Positions 26,009 to 35,343 are shown, counted from the stretch's first letter. The stretch: DNA of 64,000 nucleotides from Streptomyces sp. S.PNR 29 (GCF_030386795.1 NZ_JANUQM010000002.1:806001-870000); one strand, 5' to 3'. The notes: a model not told the origin generated them from the letters alone. A program made the numbers and translations.

Positions 26009-26198
26009 TTCACCGGAGTGAAGTCCCGCGCCCCGATGCTGCATTCTCCGGGGGCCGAGCCCCGGACCCCCGGCCGGGATCGGTTCACCGGACGGGAGTG
26101 AAGTCCCGCGCCCCGATGCTGCATTCTCCGGGGGCCGACCCCCGGACCCCCGGCCGGGATCGGTTCACCGGACGGGAGTGAAGTCCCGCGCCCCGATG
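26009..26198. repeat. 80-bp tandem repeat containing the 3' end of ectD
   Basis: The sequence AAGTCCCGCG recurs at exactly 26021, 26101 and 26181. Each unit has about 36 bases equal to the last codons of ectD (IGARDFTPVR plus stop) and a 44-base spacer with a GGGGGCC...CCCCGGACCCCCGG palindromic core. The copy at 26181 is the real gene end; 26101 is almost exact, and 26021 lacks five bases (ACGGG). The palindromic core resembles the element inside cobB (44155-44250). Confidence 0.85.
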
Positions 26199-27058
26199 AA
26201 CTCCGGCCGCCGCACCGGCGCCGCGAACGGCTCCACCGCCGTGTTCTCCACGCTGTTGAACACGATGAACACGTTGCTGCGCGGGAACGGCGTGATGTTG
26301 TCGCCCGAGCCGTGCATGCAGTTGCAGTCGAACCAGGTCGCCGAACCGGCCTTGCCGGTGAACAGCTTGATGCCGTACGCGGAGGCCATCTTGGTCAGCG
26401 CCTCGTCGGACGGCGTGCCCGCGTCCTGCATCTGCAGCGACTTCTTGTAGTTGTCCTTCGGCGTGGCCCCCGCACACCCGAGGAACGTCTTGTGCGACCC
26501 CGGCATGATCATGAGTCCGCCGTTGGTGTCGTAGTTCTCGGTGAGCGCGATGGACACGGATACCGTCCGCATCCGGGGCAGCCCGTCCTCGGCGTGCCAG
26601 GTCTCGAAGTCCGAGTGCCAGTAGAAGCCACTGGCACCGAAGCCCGGCTTGACGTTGATCCGCGACTGGTGGACGTACACGTCCGAGCCGAGGATCTGGC
26701 GCGCCCGTCCGACGACCCGCTCGTCGCGCACGAGGTTCGCGAAGACCTCACTGATCTTGTGGATCTCGAAGACGGACCGGATCTCCTTGGACTGCGGCTC
26801 GACGATCGACCGCTCGTCGGCCCGGATCGCCGGGTCGGTGACCAGCCGGTTCAGCTCCTGCTGGTAGACGGCGACCTCGTCCTCGGTGATGAGCTCGTCG
26901 ATGGCGAGGAAGCCGTCGCGCTCGAACGCCCCGAGGTCGGCGGGCTCGATCGGCCCGGGCGCGTCGGGAGCGCCCCAGACGACCGGGTCCTGACGCGGGA
27001 TCGACACCTCGGTGGTGCCGCGGCTGGGGTACAGGTCGGTGACGGTCGTGGTCGTCAC
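26165..27058 (-). CDS. ectD: Ectoine 5-hydroxylase
   Basis: 297-residue Fe(II)/2-oxoglutarate dioxygenase that turns ectoine into 5-hydroxyectoine. The iron ligands are H148 and D150 in FYWHSDFETWHAEDG and H249 in CNCMHGSGDN; the EctD signature Q-S-R-I-N-V-K-P-G-F-G precedes the first two. Starts with GTG at 27058, 7 bases after the ectC stop, with GAGGAGG upstream inside ectC. Last gene of ectABCD. Its 3' end is duplicated in tandem behind it (26009-26198), so downstream DNA could supply an alternative end by recombination. Confidence 0.95.
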   Translation of the reverse strand: MTTTTVTDLYPSRGTTEVSIPRQDPVVWGAPDAPGPIEPADLGAFERDGFLAIDELITEDEVAVYQQELNRLVTDPAIRADERSIVEPQSKEIRSVFEIHKISEVFANLVRDERVVGRARQILGSDVYVHQSRINVKPGFGASGFYWHSDFETWHAEDGLPRMRTVSVSIALTENYDTNGGLMIMPGSHKTFLGCAGATPKDNYKKSLQMQDAGTPSDEALTKMASAYGIKLFTGKAGSATWFDCNCMHGSGDNITPFPRSNVFIVFNSVENTAVEPFAAPVRRPEFIGARDFTPVR

Positions 27059-27065
27059 GGTGATC

Positions 27066-27464
27066 TCACACCTCCTCGGTGAGCAGCGGATAGACGCCGT
27101 TCTCGTCGTGGTCCTCCCGGCCGGTCACGGGCGGGTTGAACACGCAGATGCAGCGGAAGTCCTTCTTGATCCGCAGCGTGTGCCTCTCGTGTCCGTCCAG
27201 GAGGTACATGGTCCCGGGCGTGATGGTGTGCGTCTGCCCGGTCTCGTGGTCGGTCAGCTCGGCCTCGCCCTCCACGCAGACGACGGCCTCGATGTGGTTC
27301 GCGTACCACATCGACGTCTCCGTACCGGCGTACAGGATCGTCTCGTGCAGGGAGAAGCCGACCTTCTCCCGGGCCAGGACGATGCGTTTGCTCTCCCACG
27401 TCCCGGACGCGGATTTCACGTGCCGGTCGGTGCCTTCGATGTCCTTGAACGAACGGACAATCAC
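27066..27464 (-). CDS. ectC: L-ectoine synthase
   Basis: 132-residue cupin that cyclises N-gamma-acetyl-diaminobutyrate to ectoine in the cytoplasm. It starts [18 protein letters not shown] and contains the EctC core [20 protein letters not shown] and [16 protein letters not shown], with metal/substrate residues Glu, Tyr and His of the cupin barrel. Full length for the family (about 130). Third gene of ectABCD; GTG start at 27464, AGGAGG about 12 bases upstream, 30 bases after ectB. Confidence 0.95.
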   Translation of the reverse strand: MIVRSFKDIEGTDRHVKSASGTWESKRIVLAREKVGFSLHETILYAGTETSMWYANHIEAVVCVEGEAELTDHETGQTHTITPGTMYLLDGHERHTLRIKKDFRCICVFNPPVTGREDHDENGVYPLLTEEV

Positions 27465-27494
27465 GGTGCTGCGATGCCTCCTAGGTGGGTGTGA

Positions 27495-28766
27495 TCACGC
27501 GGTTTCGCGCACGGCGCGGGCGAGGGTCTTCAGCCCCTCGTCCAGCTCCTCGGGTGTGATGGTGAGCGCCGGCAGCAGCTTGACGACCTCGCTCTCGGGG
27601 CCCGACGTCTCCACGAGCAGGCCGAGTTCGAAGGCGCGCCGTGCGACTCGCCCCGCCCGGTCCTTGTCGTGGAACTCCATGCCCCAGACGAGCCCGCGGC
27701 CCCGGTACTCCGCCACATCGGCCTGGTTCTCCTCGGCGATGGCGGCCAGCGCCTGCTCGACCTGCTCGCCGCGCTTGCGGGTCTGCTTCTCCATGGCCGA
27801 CCCGTCGGTCCAGTAGGTCTCCAGAGCGGCGGTCGCGGTGACGAAGGCCGGGTTGTTGCCGCGGAAGGTGCCGTTGTGCTCACCCGGCTCCCAGATGTCC
27901 AGCTCGGGCTTGAACAGGCACAGCGACATCGGCAGTCCGTAGCCGCTGATCGACTTGGACACGGTGACGATGTCCGGCGCGATCCCGGCCTCCTCGAAGG
28001 AGAAGAAGGCGCCGGTGCGGCCGCAGCCCATCTGGATGTCGTCGACGATCAGCAGCATGTCCTGCCGGTGGCACAGGTCCTGCAGGGCGCGCAGCCACTC
28101 GGCGCGGGCGACGTTGATGCCGCCCTCACCCTGGACCGTCTCGACGATCACGGCGGCGGGCTTGTTGAGGCCGGAGCCCTGGTCCTCGAGGATCCGCTCG
28201 AACCACAGGAAGTCCGGGACCTGGCCGTCGAAGTAGTTGTCGAACGGCATGGGCGTGCCGTGCACCAGCGGGATTCCGGCGCCGGCCCGCTTGAAGGCGT
28301 TGCCGGTCACAGCGAGCGAACCCAGCGACATCCCGTGGAACGCGTTGGTGAACGACACGATGGCCTCACGCCCCTTCACCTTCCGCGCCAGCTTCAGCGC
28401 GGACTCCACGGCGTTCGTACCGGTCGGCCCGGGGAACATGACCTTGTACGGCAGGTCACGCGGGCGCAGGACGAGGTTCTGGAAGGACTCCAGGAAGGCG
28501 CGCTTGGCCGTCGTCGACATGTCGAGGCCGTGCGTGACGCCGTCCCGCTCCAGGTAGTCGATCAGCGCCCGTTTCAGGACGGGGTTGTTGTGCCCGTAGT
28601 TCAGCGACCCCGCTCCGGCGAAGAAGTCCAGGTACTCGTGGCCGTCCTCGTCGTACATGCGGCTGCCCTGCGCGCGGTCGAAGACGGTGGGCCAGCCGCG
28701 GCAGTAGCTGCGCACCTCGGACTCCAGGGTTTCGAAGACGCTGAGGTCGGGCTGGGTGATGGTCAC
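27495..28766 (-). CDS. ectB: L-2,4-diaminobutyrate aminotransferase (ectoine pathway)
   Basis: 423-residue class III PLP aminotransferase converting aspartate semialdehyde plus glutamate to diaminobutyrate, the first step of ectoine synthesis. The conserved segments are PTGTNAVESALKLARKVKG (cofactor phosphate), LIVDDIQMGCGRTG (Asp to PLP nitrogen) and the PLP lysine in TVSKSISGYGLPMS. Family length is normal (about 420). GTG start at 28766 with GAGGAGC upstream, 54 bases after ectA. Confidence 0.95.
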   Translation of the reverse strand: MTITQPDLSVFETLESEVRSYCRGWPTVFDRAQGSRMYDEDGHEYLDFFAGAGSLNYGHNNPVLKRALIDYLERDGVTHGLDMSTTAKRAFLESFQNLVLRPRDLPYKVMFPGPTGTNAVESALKLARKVKGREAIVSFTNAFHGMSLGSLAVTGNAFKRAGAGIPLVHGTPMPFDNYFDGQVPDFLWFERILEDQGSGLNKPAAVIVETVQGEGGINVARAEWLRALQDLCHRQDMLLIVDDIQMGCGRTGAFFSFEEAGIAPDIVTVSKSISGYGLPMSLCLFKPELDIWEPGEHNGTFRGNNPAFVTATAALETYWTDGSAMEKQTRKRGEQVEQALAAIAEENQADVAEYRGRGLVWGMEFHDKDRAGRVARRAFELGLLVETSGPESEVVKLLPALTITPEELDEGLKTLARAVRETA

Positions 28767-28820
28767 GACGAATCGCTCCTCGGTGCGTGGGGGGAGGTTC
28801 AGGGGGAGTCGGGGGGAAGT

Positions 28821-29327
28821 TCAGAGGGAGAGGGGACCGATGCGGTAGAGGACCTCGGGGTCGTGCGGCCCGTCGGGGAACAGGCCCGCGTCGAACAGCA
28901 CCTCGCGCTCCAGGCGGGCACCGCGCCGCTCGGCGAACGAGGTGAACAAGCGCTCGGAGGCGGTGTTGCCCGGCGCGATCGTGGTCTCCAGGGTGGTCAC
29001 GGCGTGCTCGGCGACCGCCCGCGCGACCAGCCCGTCGAGCAGGGAGGCGGCGAGCCCGCGTCCCCGGTGCGCCTCGTCCACCGCCACCTGCCAGACGAGC
29101 AGGGTGCCGGGGCGGTCCGGCCGTATGTAGCCGGTCATGAAGCCGACCGGCTCACCGCGCTCGTCGCGCGCGACGGCCGATGTGGCGGCGAAGTCGCGGC
29201 ACCACAGCAGATAGCTGTACGACGAGTTCAGGTCGAGGGTCTTCGAGTCTCTCGCTATCCGCCACAGCGCGGCTCCGTCCGCCACCGTCGGGCGGTCGAT
29301 TTGCAGGTCTGCTTGTGCGGCAGTCAT
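28821..29327 (-). CDS. ectA: L-2,4-diaminobutyrate acetyltransferase
   Basis: 168-residue GNAT enzyme acetylating diaminobutyrate at the gamma-amino group. It shows DRPTVADGAALWRIARDSKT, LDLNSSYSYLLWCRDF (EctA signature) and the acetyl-CoA loop VDEAHRGRGLAASLLDGL. ATG at 29327 (MTAAQADLQIDRP) is taken as the start; a longer frame to 29405 would include the inverted repeat upstream. No Shine-Dalgarno sequence is seen before it. First gene of ectABCD, whose product protects against salt and heat stress. Confidence 0.92.
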   Translation of the reverse strand: MTAAQADLQIDRPTVADGAALWRIARDSKTLDLNSSYSYLLWCRDFAATSAVARDERGEPVGFMTGYIRPDRPGTLLVWQVAVDEAHRGRGLAASLLDGLVARAVAEHAVTTLETTIAPGNTASERLFTSFAERRGARLEREVLFDAGLFPDGPHDPEVLYRIGPLSL

Positions 29328-29632
29328 GCGAATTGAATTTACCGAGGGAAATTCAAAAATGCATCGCCGGATGGGGTTACGTACGAGCGGCTCATGTGTT
29401 ATCACGCGGGCGCGTGGGTCCGCGCGAGAAGACGGAGCTACGCTGCGGTTTGTCCGGAAATTACCGGGCGAAACGATTCGGATGTGTAACGCGTCACAAC
29501 CGTGTAACCCTCACAAGACCTGCCCGAATTGCGCCGCCCGGCGTTCGCAGAATCTTTGCGTTTAGGTCTGCGAAAAGCGGGCAGAAGAATACGGGAAGCT
29601 GATCTGAAATGAATTAAAGAATGGTGCGGAAT
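29328..29632 (-). promoter_or_regulatory. ectA upstream region
   Basis: About 300 bp of comparatively AT-rich DNA. It holds the inverted repeat at 29333-29356, a GTGTAACGCGTCAC sequence at 29484-29497 that fits the GTG-N6-GNCAC pattern reported for Streptomyces Crp sites, and a related GTGTAACCCTCAC at 29502. I cannot place a convincing -35/-10 pair. The DinB-like gene ends at its far side. Confidence 0.45.
29333..29356. promoter_or_regulatory. Inverted repeat TTGAATTT-N8-AAATTCAA before ectA
   Basis: Perfect 8-bp arms (29333-29340 and 29349-29356), only six bases upstream of the ectA start. It is AT-rich in very GC-rich DNA. It could be an operator for a dimeric repressor or an mRNA hairpin at the translation start. 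Confidence 0.55.
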
Positions 29633-30160
29633 TCAGGCCCCGGTCACCCCGTCGATACGCTCTCGCAGGATATCCGCGTGCCCGTTGTGGCGCGCGTACT
29701 CCTCGATCATGTGAATGAGCACCCAGCGCACACTGACCTCCACACCCGCCATCGGACCGTCGGCGATCCGCCCGGTGTCGTCCAGCGACCGCCCGGCGCA
29801 CAGCTCCTGCCCGCGCGCGATCTCCCGCCGCCAGACCGCGAGCGCCTCGTCGAGGCCCCGCCCGGGGTCGAGCGCGTACCCGGTCTCCTCCTCGAAGACC
29901 GGCGGTACGTCGAGCCCGCCGACCACCCGCTGGAACCAGTTCCGTTCGACCTCGGCGAGGTGCTGCACCAGCCCGAGCAGGGTCAGCGACGAGGGCTCGG
30001 CGGGCGCGAGCCGGACCTGCGCGTCGTCCAGCCCGGCGCACTTCAGCGCGAGCGTGGCCCGGTGGAACGCGAGCCAGCTTTCGAGCATCGCACGCTCGTC
30101 ACCCGTCATGAGGGGGATGGGGCGGCCGTCGGGGAGAGTCTGCGGGGTGTCGGTGGTCAT
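29633..30160 (-). CDS. DinB/DUF664-family protein
   Basis: 175-residue four-helix protein of the DinB-like superfamily, whose actinobacterial members often act as mycothiol-dependent transferases. The expected metal-binding histidines fall in [12 protein letters not shown] and in [20 protein letters not shown]. No signal peptide. It stands alone between ectA and an aminotransferase on the same strand. The specific reaction is unknown. Confidence 0.75.
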   Translation of the reverse strand: MTTDTPQTLPDGRPIPLMTGDERAMLESWLAFHRATLALKCAGLDDAQVRLAPAEPSSLTLLGLVQHLAEVERNWFQRVVGGLDVPPVFEEETGYALDPGRGLDEALAVWRREIARGQELCAGRSLDDTGRIADGPMAGVEVSVRWVLIHMIEEYARHNGHADILRERIDGVTGA

Positions 30161-30235
30161 GTCGGAAGCATCGCACGGGGCAGTGACAACGGCCGTGGAA
30201 AAGGGGCCCGTTGGGCGCGTCGCCCCGCCGGCCGG

Positions 30236-31357
30236 CTACCGCCAGGCAGACTCCACGGCCCTCAGCGCCCCCTGCACGTCCACGTCCAGTCCCTGCTCGC
30301 CCAGCGCGGAGCCCAGCGCCCCGAGGCACGCCCGCACGGCGGAGCGCGTCGCGTCGACCCCGTAGTGGTTGACCCGGATCATCTCCTTGGCCAGCGCACC
30401 CCCGCCCGCGGCCAGCGGCAACGAGGGGTCCGCCGCCAGGGCCCGGGCCACCAGCTCCGACGCCACGACTCCCGAGGGCACCCGGAGCGTCGTGGCGACC
30501 GGTGCCGCCTCGGAGGCCTCGTGCACATACGGCTCAAGCCCTCCGCCGAGCGCGCGGACCCCGGCCCTCGTGGCGGCCGCGGCCGCAGCGTGCCGCGCCA
30601 TCACCGCGTCCAGCCCGTCGGCCTCGATCCGCTCCACACACGCCTCCAGCGCCAGCATCTCCAGCTGCGCCGGCGCGTGCAGCAGCGCCGTGCGCCCGCC
30701 GTCGATCCACCGCTCCTTCCAGTCCAGGAGCGACAGATACGACCGGCGCGGCGCCCTCGGGTTCGCCGCCATCCGCGCCCACGCCCGCTCGCTCACCGAC
30801 ACCGCCGACACCCCGGCGGGCCCGCCCATCGCCTTCTGCGCCCCGATCACGCACAGGTCCACGCCCCACGCGTCGGGCAGCACCGGCTCGGCGGCTATGG
30901 AGGCCACGGCGTCCAGGTAGAACAGCGCGCCGTGCTCCCGTATCACCTCGCCGATCTCCGCGACGGGATTGGTGTTCCCGGTCGCCGCCTCGGCGTGCAC
31001 CAGCGACACGAAGTCGATCTCCGGGTGCTCGGCGAAGGCCTGGCGTACCCGGTCGGCCGTCACCGCCGTGTGGAAGGGCACCGGCAGGTCGATCACCGTC
31101 GCCCCGCAGTCCCGCAGCCAGTTCCCGAAGGTCTGTCCGTACGGCCCCGTGATGACGTTCAGCGCCGTCGTCCCCGGCCCGGACGCGGAGCGGATCGCGC
31201 CCTCCAGGGGCAGCAGCGCCTCGCCCTGCATGATCACGACGTCCTGTTCGGTGCCGAGCAGCCGCGCCACCCGGTCCTCGATGGAGGCGAAACGGTCGGC
31301 GCTCAGCGGGGCCAGGTCCAGGAAGGGGTGGGTCACGGCGATGCTCTCTTCGCTCAC
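30236..31357 (-). CDS. Class V aminotransferase (alanine-glyoxylate / pyridoxamine-pyruvate type)
   Basis: 373-residue PLP aminotransferase. Family hallmarks are VIMQGEALLPLEGAIRSASG, ALNVITGPYGQTFGNWLRDCG, SLVHAEAATGNTNPV, FYLDAVASIAAEP (Asp) and the PLP lysine in CVIGAQKAMGGPAG. Such enzymes move amino groups between alanine, serine, glyoxylate or pyridoxamine and pyruvate. GTG at 31357 (VSEESIAVTHPF) is chosen because the frame upstream is low-quality sequence overlapping the divergent promoter. It is divergent from an amino-acid ABC importer, which suggests linked nitrogen metabolism. Confidence 0.78.
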   Translation of the reverse strand: MSEESIAVTHPFLDLAPLSADRFASIEDRVARLLGTEQDVVIMQGEALLPLEGAIRSASGPGTTALNVITGPYGQTFGNWLRDCGATVIDLPVPFHTAVTADRVRQAFAEHPEIDFVSLVHAEAATGNTNPVAEIGEVIREHGALFYLDAVASIAAEPVLPDAWGVDLCVIGAQKAMGGPAGVSAVSVSERAWARMAANPRAPRRSYLSLLDWKERWIDGGRTALLHAPAQLEMLALEACVERIEADGLDAVMARHAAAAAATRAGVRALGGGLEPYVHEASEAAPVATTLRVPSGVVASELVARALAADPSLPLAAGGGALAKEMIRVNHYGVDATRSAVRACLGALGSALGEQGLDVDVQGALRAVESAWR

Positions 31358-31470
31358 GGGGGTGGTTTCCGGTCGCTGTGGGCAGACGAAGTCGAGGGTA
31401 GCCGGACCCCCTTGACCCCCTCCGACCGGCGGTTTCTTAGGTCGGGCCGCACTGTTGCCATCGGTTTGGT

Positions 31471-31498
31471 TTGGGATACTCAAACTTTTCCTTATAAT
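31471..31498 (+). promoter_or_regulatory. Putative sigma-70-type promoter of amino-acid ABC operon
   Basis: TTGGGA (31471-31476), 16-base spacer, perfect TATAAT (31493-31498) in an AT-rich island. AGGAGG (31520-31525) and the GTG start at 31531 follow at sensible distances. Confidence 0.65.
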
Positions 31499-31530
31499 CG
31501 GAACCCATCATTCCCTGACAGGAGGCCCCA

Positions 31531-32376
31531 GTGATCACGCTCCTCGGGCGCCGAGCGCGCGTTTTGGCCGCCACGACCGCGACGGCTGGGCTGGTGCTCG
31601 TGGCCGGCTGCACCTCCACCGACGGCGGCGGCAGCGGTTCGAAGACGGCCGCGGGCGGCGTGGAGCTCGTCAAGGCGGGCCAACTCACCACCTGCACCCA
31701 CCTGCCGTATCCGCCCTTCCAGTCGGAGGTCGACGGCAAGGTGCAGGGCTTCGACGTGTCGCTGATCGACCTGGTCGCCAAGGACCTGGGCGTGAAGCAG
31801 GACATCCTCGACACGCCGTTCGAGAACTTCAAGACCGGTGCGTTCCTCAACTCCGGCGAGTGCGACCTCGCCGCGGCCGGCATGACCATCACCGAGGAAC
31901 GCAAGAAGAACGTCGACTTCTCCGACCCGTACTTCAACGCCACCCAGGCGGTGCTGGTCGGCAAGAAGAGCGGCATCGGCTCCTTCGCCGACCTGAAGGG
32001 CAGGAAGCTCGGCGCCCAGGCGCAGACGACCGGCGAGGACTACGCCAAGAGCAAGGGCCTCGACCCGGTCTCCTTCGAGTCCTCCGACGCCGTCCTCAAC
32101 GGCCTGCGCACCGGCCAGGTCCAGGCCGTGGTCATCGACTACCCGGTCGTCCAGGGCTGGCTGAAGGACAAGGCCAACGCCGGTGCCTTCAAGGTCGTCG
32201 ACAACCTCGACACCGGTGAGCAGTACGGTTTCACGGTGAAGAAGGGCAACACCAAGCTCCTCGCCGCCATCAACAAGGCGATCAAGGACGCCGAGGCCGA
32301 CGGCACGTACAAGAAGCTGTACGAGAAGTGGATCGGCCCGTACGACGAGTCCGCGGCATCGCCCGCCGCCTCATGA
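31531..32376 (+). CDS. Polar amino-acid ABC transporter substrate-binding lipoprotein
   Basis: 281-residue solute-binding protein of family 3 (glutamine/glutamate/cystine class). The signal peptide ends at lipobox VAGC; the mature part has YPPFQSEVDGKVQGFDVSLIDL, GMTITEERKKNVDFSDPYF and ALVIDYPV-like VVIDYPVVQGWL. The conserved Arg/Asp that hold the amino-acid alpha groups are expected in the EERKK and VIDY regions. Strong AGGAGG before GTG 31531. It overlaps the permease start (ATGA, 32373-32376). Confidence 0.88.
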   Translation: MITLLGRRARVLAATTATAGLVLVAGCTSTDGGGSGSKTAAGGVELVKAGQLTTCTHLPYPPFQSEVDGKVQGFDVSLIDLVAKDLGVKQDILDTPFENFKTGAFLNSGECDLAAAGMTITEERKKNVDFSDPYFNATQAVLVGKKSGIGSFADLKGRKLGAQAQTTGEDYAKSKGLDPVSFESSDAVLNGLRTGQVQAVVIDYPVVQGWLKDKANAGAFKVVDNLDTGEQYGFTVKKGNTKLLAAINKAIKDAEADGTYKKLYEKWIGPYDESAASPAAS

Positions 32377-33209
32377 CCGACACAGCCACGACCGAGGTCC
32401 AGCCGAAGAAGAAGGGCATGACCCGGCGTCAGAAGCGCGGCGTGTCGCGCGGCGTCCAGTACGCCGTCTTCGTCGCGGCCGTGATCGCCTTCGCGGTCTC
32501 GGCCGACTGGGGGCGACTGCAGAACCAGTTCGCGCAGGCGGACATCGCGGAGCGGATGTTCCCGGACGTCATCACGCTGGCGCTGAAGAACACCGTGCTC
32601 TACACCGTGTCCGGCTTCGCCGTCGGCCTGGCCCTCGGCATGGTGATCGCGCTGATGCGGCTGTCGTCCGTCGGCCCGTACCGCTGGCTCGCCGGGATCT
32701 ACATCGAGATCTTCCGCGGCCTGCCCGCCCTGCTGATCTTCATCTTCATCGGTGTCGCCGTGCCGCTGGCCTTCCCCGGCACCGAGATCATCGGCGGGAC
32801 GTACGGCAAGGTCGCCCTCGCGCTCGGCCTGGTGGCCGCCGCGTACATGGCGGAGACGATCCGCGCCGGCATCCAGGCCGTCCCCAAGGGGCAGATGGAG
32901 GCGGCCCGCTCGCTGGGCTTCTCCCCGGCCCGCGCGATGGTCTCGATCATCATCCCGCAGGCGTTCCGGATCATCCTCCCGCCGCTCACCAACGAACTGG
33001 TCCTGCTCTTCAAGGACTCCTCGCTGGTGCTGTTCCTCGGGGTGACACTGCAGGAGCGGGAACTGTCCAAGTACGGCCGTGACCTGGCCAGCCAGACCGC
33101 CAACTCCACGCCGATCCTGGTCGCCGGCCTGTGCTACCTGCTGGTCACGATCCCGCTCGGCTTCGTCGTTCGCCGTATGGAGGCGAAGGCCCAGGAGGCC
33201 GTGAAATGA
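32373..33209 (+). CDS. Polar amino-acid ABC transporter permease
   Basis: 278-residue His/Glu/Gln/Arg-type permease with five to six helices. The segment [20 protein letters not shown] starts the BPD_transp_1 domain and the cytoplasmic EAA loop is [24 protein letters not shown] basic cytoplasmic N-terminus ([11 protein letters not shown]) precedes the first helix. It is the only permease in the operon, so it should work as a homodimer. Overlaps genes on both sides by four bases. Confidence 0.9.
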   Translation: MTDTATTEVQPKKKGMTRRQKRGVSRGVQYAVFVAAVIAFAVSADWGRLQNQFAQADIAERMFPDVITLALKNTVLYTVSGFAVGLALGMVIALMRLSSVGPYRWLAGIYIEIFRGLPALLIFIFIGVAVPLAFPGTEIIGGTYGKVALALGLVAAAYMAETIRAGIQAVPKGQMEAARSLGFSPARAMVSIIIPQAFRIILPPLTNELVLLFKDSSLVLFLGVTLQERELSKYGRDLASQTANSTPILVAGLCYLLVTIPLGFVVRRMEAKAQEAVK

Positions 33210-33997
33210 GCCGTCCGGAGATCGAAGTACGCGACCTGCACAAGTCCTTCGGGGACAACGAGGTGCTGCGCGGCATCGACCTGGAGATCCGCCGGGGCGA
33301 GGTCGTCTGTGTCATCGGCCCGTCCGGCTCCGGCAAGTCGACCCTGCTCAGGTGCGTGAACCTGCTGGAGGAACCCACCAGGGGCCAGGTCTTCGCCGGC
33401 GGCACCGAACTGACCGACCCGGACGTCGACATCGACGCCGTACGCCGTCGGATCGGCATGGTCTTCCAGCAGTTCAACCTGTTCCCGCACCTGACGGTGA
33501 CCGAGAACCTCACGCTGCCGCAGCGCCGGGTGCTGCGCCGGGACAAGGCGACGGCCGCGCGGGTCGCCGCCGAGAACCTGGCGCGGGTCGGCCTGTCCGA
33601 GAAGGCGGACGCCTACCCGTCCTCCCTCTCCGGCGGCCAGCAGCAGCGCGTCGCCATCGCCCGGGCGCTCGCCATGGGCCCCGAGGTGATGCTGTTCGAC
33701 GAGCCGACCTCGGCGCTCGACCCGGAGCTGGTGGGCGATGTCCTCGCGGTCATGCGCATGCTCGCCCAGGAGGGCATGACCATGATGGTCGTCACCCATG
33801 AGATGACCTTCGCCCGCGAGGTCGCCGACCGGGTCGTCTTCATGGACGGCGGCGTGATCGTCGAGGACGGCACCCCCGAGCAGGTCATCGGCAACCCCCG
33901 CCACGACCGTACCCGCCACTTCCTCTCCCGCCTCCTCGACCCGGCGATGGCCGAGGTGGAGGAGGCGCCGGACCGGATGGGCCAGGCCACCGACTAG
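33206..33997 (+). CDS. Polar amino-acid ABC transporter ATPase (GlnQ type)
   Basis: 263-residue ATPase with Walker [11 protein letters not shown]-loop [12 protein letters not shown], signature [17 protein letters not shown], Walker [14 protein letters not shown] and switch His in VTHEM. It matches GlnQ/HisP in length and motifs and completes a three-gene importer (binding protein, permease, ATPase). Start overlaps the permease stop. The ligand cannot be settled; glutamine or glutamate is most usual. Confidence 0.92.
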   Translation: MSRPEIEVRDLHKSFGDNEVLRGIDLEIRRGEVVCVIGPSGSGKSTLLRCVNLLEEPTRGQVFAGGTELTDPDVDIDAVRRRIGMVFQQFNLFPHLTVTENLTLPQRRVLRRDKATAARVAAENLARVGLSEKADAYPSSLSGGQQQRVAIARALAMGPEVMLFDEPTSALDPELVGDVLAVMRMLAQEGMTMMVVTHEMTFAREVADRVVFMDGGVIVEDGTPEQVIGNPRHDRTRHFLSRLLDPAMAEVEEAPDRMGQATD

Positions 33998-34106
33998 GGT
34001 CTTGCGCGGCGACCGACGGAGACGCGGCAGATGCGCGTGCCAGGGCCCGCGACGCCGAGCTGATCCGGATGAAACGCCCTGGTGCCGGGGCACTAGGGTG
34101 CGGTAC

Positions 34107-35198
34107 ATGAGCGATCGCGCGGTGCTGCACGTGAAGGGCCGGGTGCTGGTCGGACCCGACGAGGTCCGCGACGAGCTGTGGGTCGTCGACGGCCGGATCT
34201 CCTATGACCGTCCCGTCGGCGTCCGTGACGTCCGCACGGTGGAGGGCTGGGCCCTGCCCGGGCTCGTCGACGCCCACTGCCACGTGGGCCTCGGCGCGCA
34301 CGGCCCGGTCGACCAGGACGTCGCCGAGAAGCAGGCGCTGACCGACCGCGAGGCCGGCACCCTGCTGATCCGCGACGCGGGCTCGCCCTCCGACACCCGC
34401 TGGATCGACGACCGCGAGGACCTCCCGAAGATCATCCGCGCGGGCCGGCACATCGCCCGCACCCGCCGCTACATCCGCGGCTACGCCCACGAGATCGAGC
34501 CGGAGGACCTGGTCGCCTACGTCGCCCAGGAGGCCCGCCGGGGCGACGGCTGGGTCAAGCTGGTCGGCGACTGGATCGACCGCGAGGTGGGCGACCTGTC
34601 GGCCTGCTGGCCGCGGGACGCGGTCGAGGCGGCCATAGCTCAGGCCCACCGCCTGGGCGCGCGCGTGACCGCCCACTGTTTCGCCGAGGACTCGCTCCGC
34701 GACCTGGTGGAGTCCGGCATCGACTGCATCGAACACGCCACGGGCCTCACGGAGGACCTGATCCCGCTCTTCGCGGAGCGCGGGGTGGCGATCGTCCCGA
34801 CCCTGGTCAACATCGCCACCTTCCCCAAGCTCGCCTTCGGCGGCGAGACGAAGTACCCCCGCTGGGCGGACCATATGCGCCGGCTGCACGCCACGCGCTA
34901 CGACACCGTCCGCTCCGCCTACGACGCCGGCATCCCGGTGTACGTCGGCACGGACGCCGGCGGCACCCTGCCCCACGGCCTCGTGGCGGCCGAGGTCGCG
35001 GAACTGGTCACGGCGGGCATCCCGCCGGTCGAGGCCCTCTCGGCGACGACCTGGGCGGCCCGGAAGTGGCTCGGCCGTCCCGGGCTGGACGAGGGCGCGG
35101 CGGCGGACCTCGTCGTCTACGAGGCGGACCCGCGTGCGGACGTCCGGGTACTGGCGGCACCGCGCCGCGTGGTGGTCAACGGACGGATCGTCGACTAG
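34107..35198 (+). CDS. Metal-dependent amidohydrolase (imidazolonepropionase-like)
   Basis: 363-residue TIM-barrel hydrolase of the amidohydrolase superfamily. The metal ligands are visible in order: HxH in LVDAHCHVGLG, Lys in GWVKLVGDW, His in VTAHCFAED, His in CIEHATG and Asp in VGTDAGG. The final beta-sandwich part is EGAAADLVVYEADP. The substrate is unknown; relatives hydrolyse cyclic amides or prolidase-type substrates. ATG at 34107 gives the normal N-terminal strand. The stop codon lies inside the left arm of the inverted-repeat element at 35195-35343. Confidence 0.82.
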   Translation: MSDRAVLHVKGRVLVGPDEVRDELWVVDGRISYDRPVGVRDVRTVEGWALPGLVDAHCHVGLGAHGPVDQDVAEKQALTDREAGTLLIRDAGSPSDTRWIDDREDLPKIIRAGRHIARTRRYIRGYAHEIEPEDLVAYVAQEARRGDGWVKLVGDWIDREVGDLSACWPRDAVEAAIAQAHRLGARVTAHCFAEDSLRDLVESGIDCIEHATGLTEDLIPLFAERGVAIVPTLVNIATFPKLAFGGETKYPRWADHMRRLHATRYDTVRSAYDAGIPVYVGTDAGGTLPHGLVAAEVAELVTAGIPPVEALSATTWAARKWLGRPGLDEGAAADLVVYEADPRADVRVLAAPRRVVVNGRIVD

Positions 35199-35343
35199 GC
35201 CGTGTCCGCAAAGTCCCTCCTGCCCCGCGACGCCTGGCACGCTCCCCCAAGCTCTTCGAGCAGGGGGGACCCCCAGAGCACGCACCAGACGCCGCAGGGC
35301 CCGCCCTCCGGGCGGACGGAGGGACTTTGCGGACACGACCTAG
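35195..35343. repeat. 149-bp element with 26-bp terminal inverted repeats
   Basis: Arms 35195-35220 and 35318-35343 are complementary with one mismatch (each includes GTGTCCGCAAAGTCCCTCC or its complement). Inside is a second palindrome, GCTCCCCCAAGCTCTTCGAG continuing to 35275, related to 5244-5290. No ORF. It looks like a small non-autonomous palindromic element, and it ends exactly where the LacI remnant begins. Confidence 0.75.

Noticed and set aside
29502..29514. Second Crp-like site GTGTAACCCTCAC
   Set aside because: Spacing between GTG and CAC is one base too short for the reported GTG-N6-GNCAC pattern.
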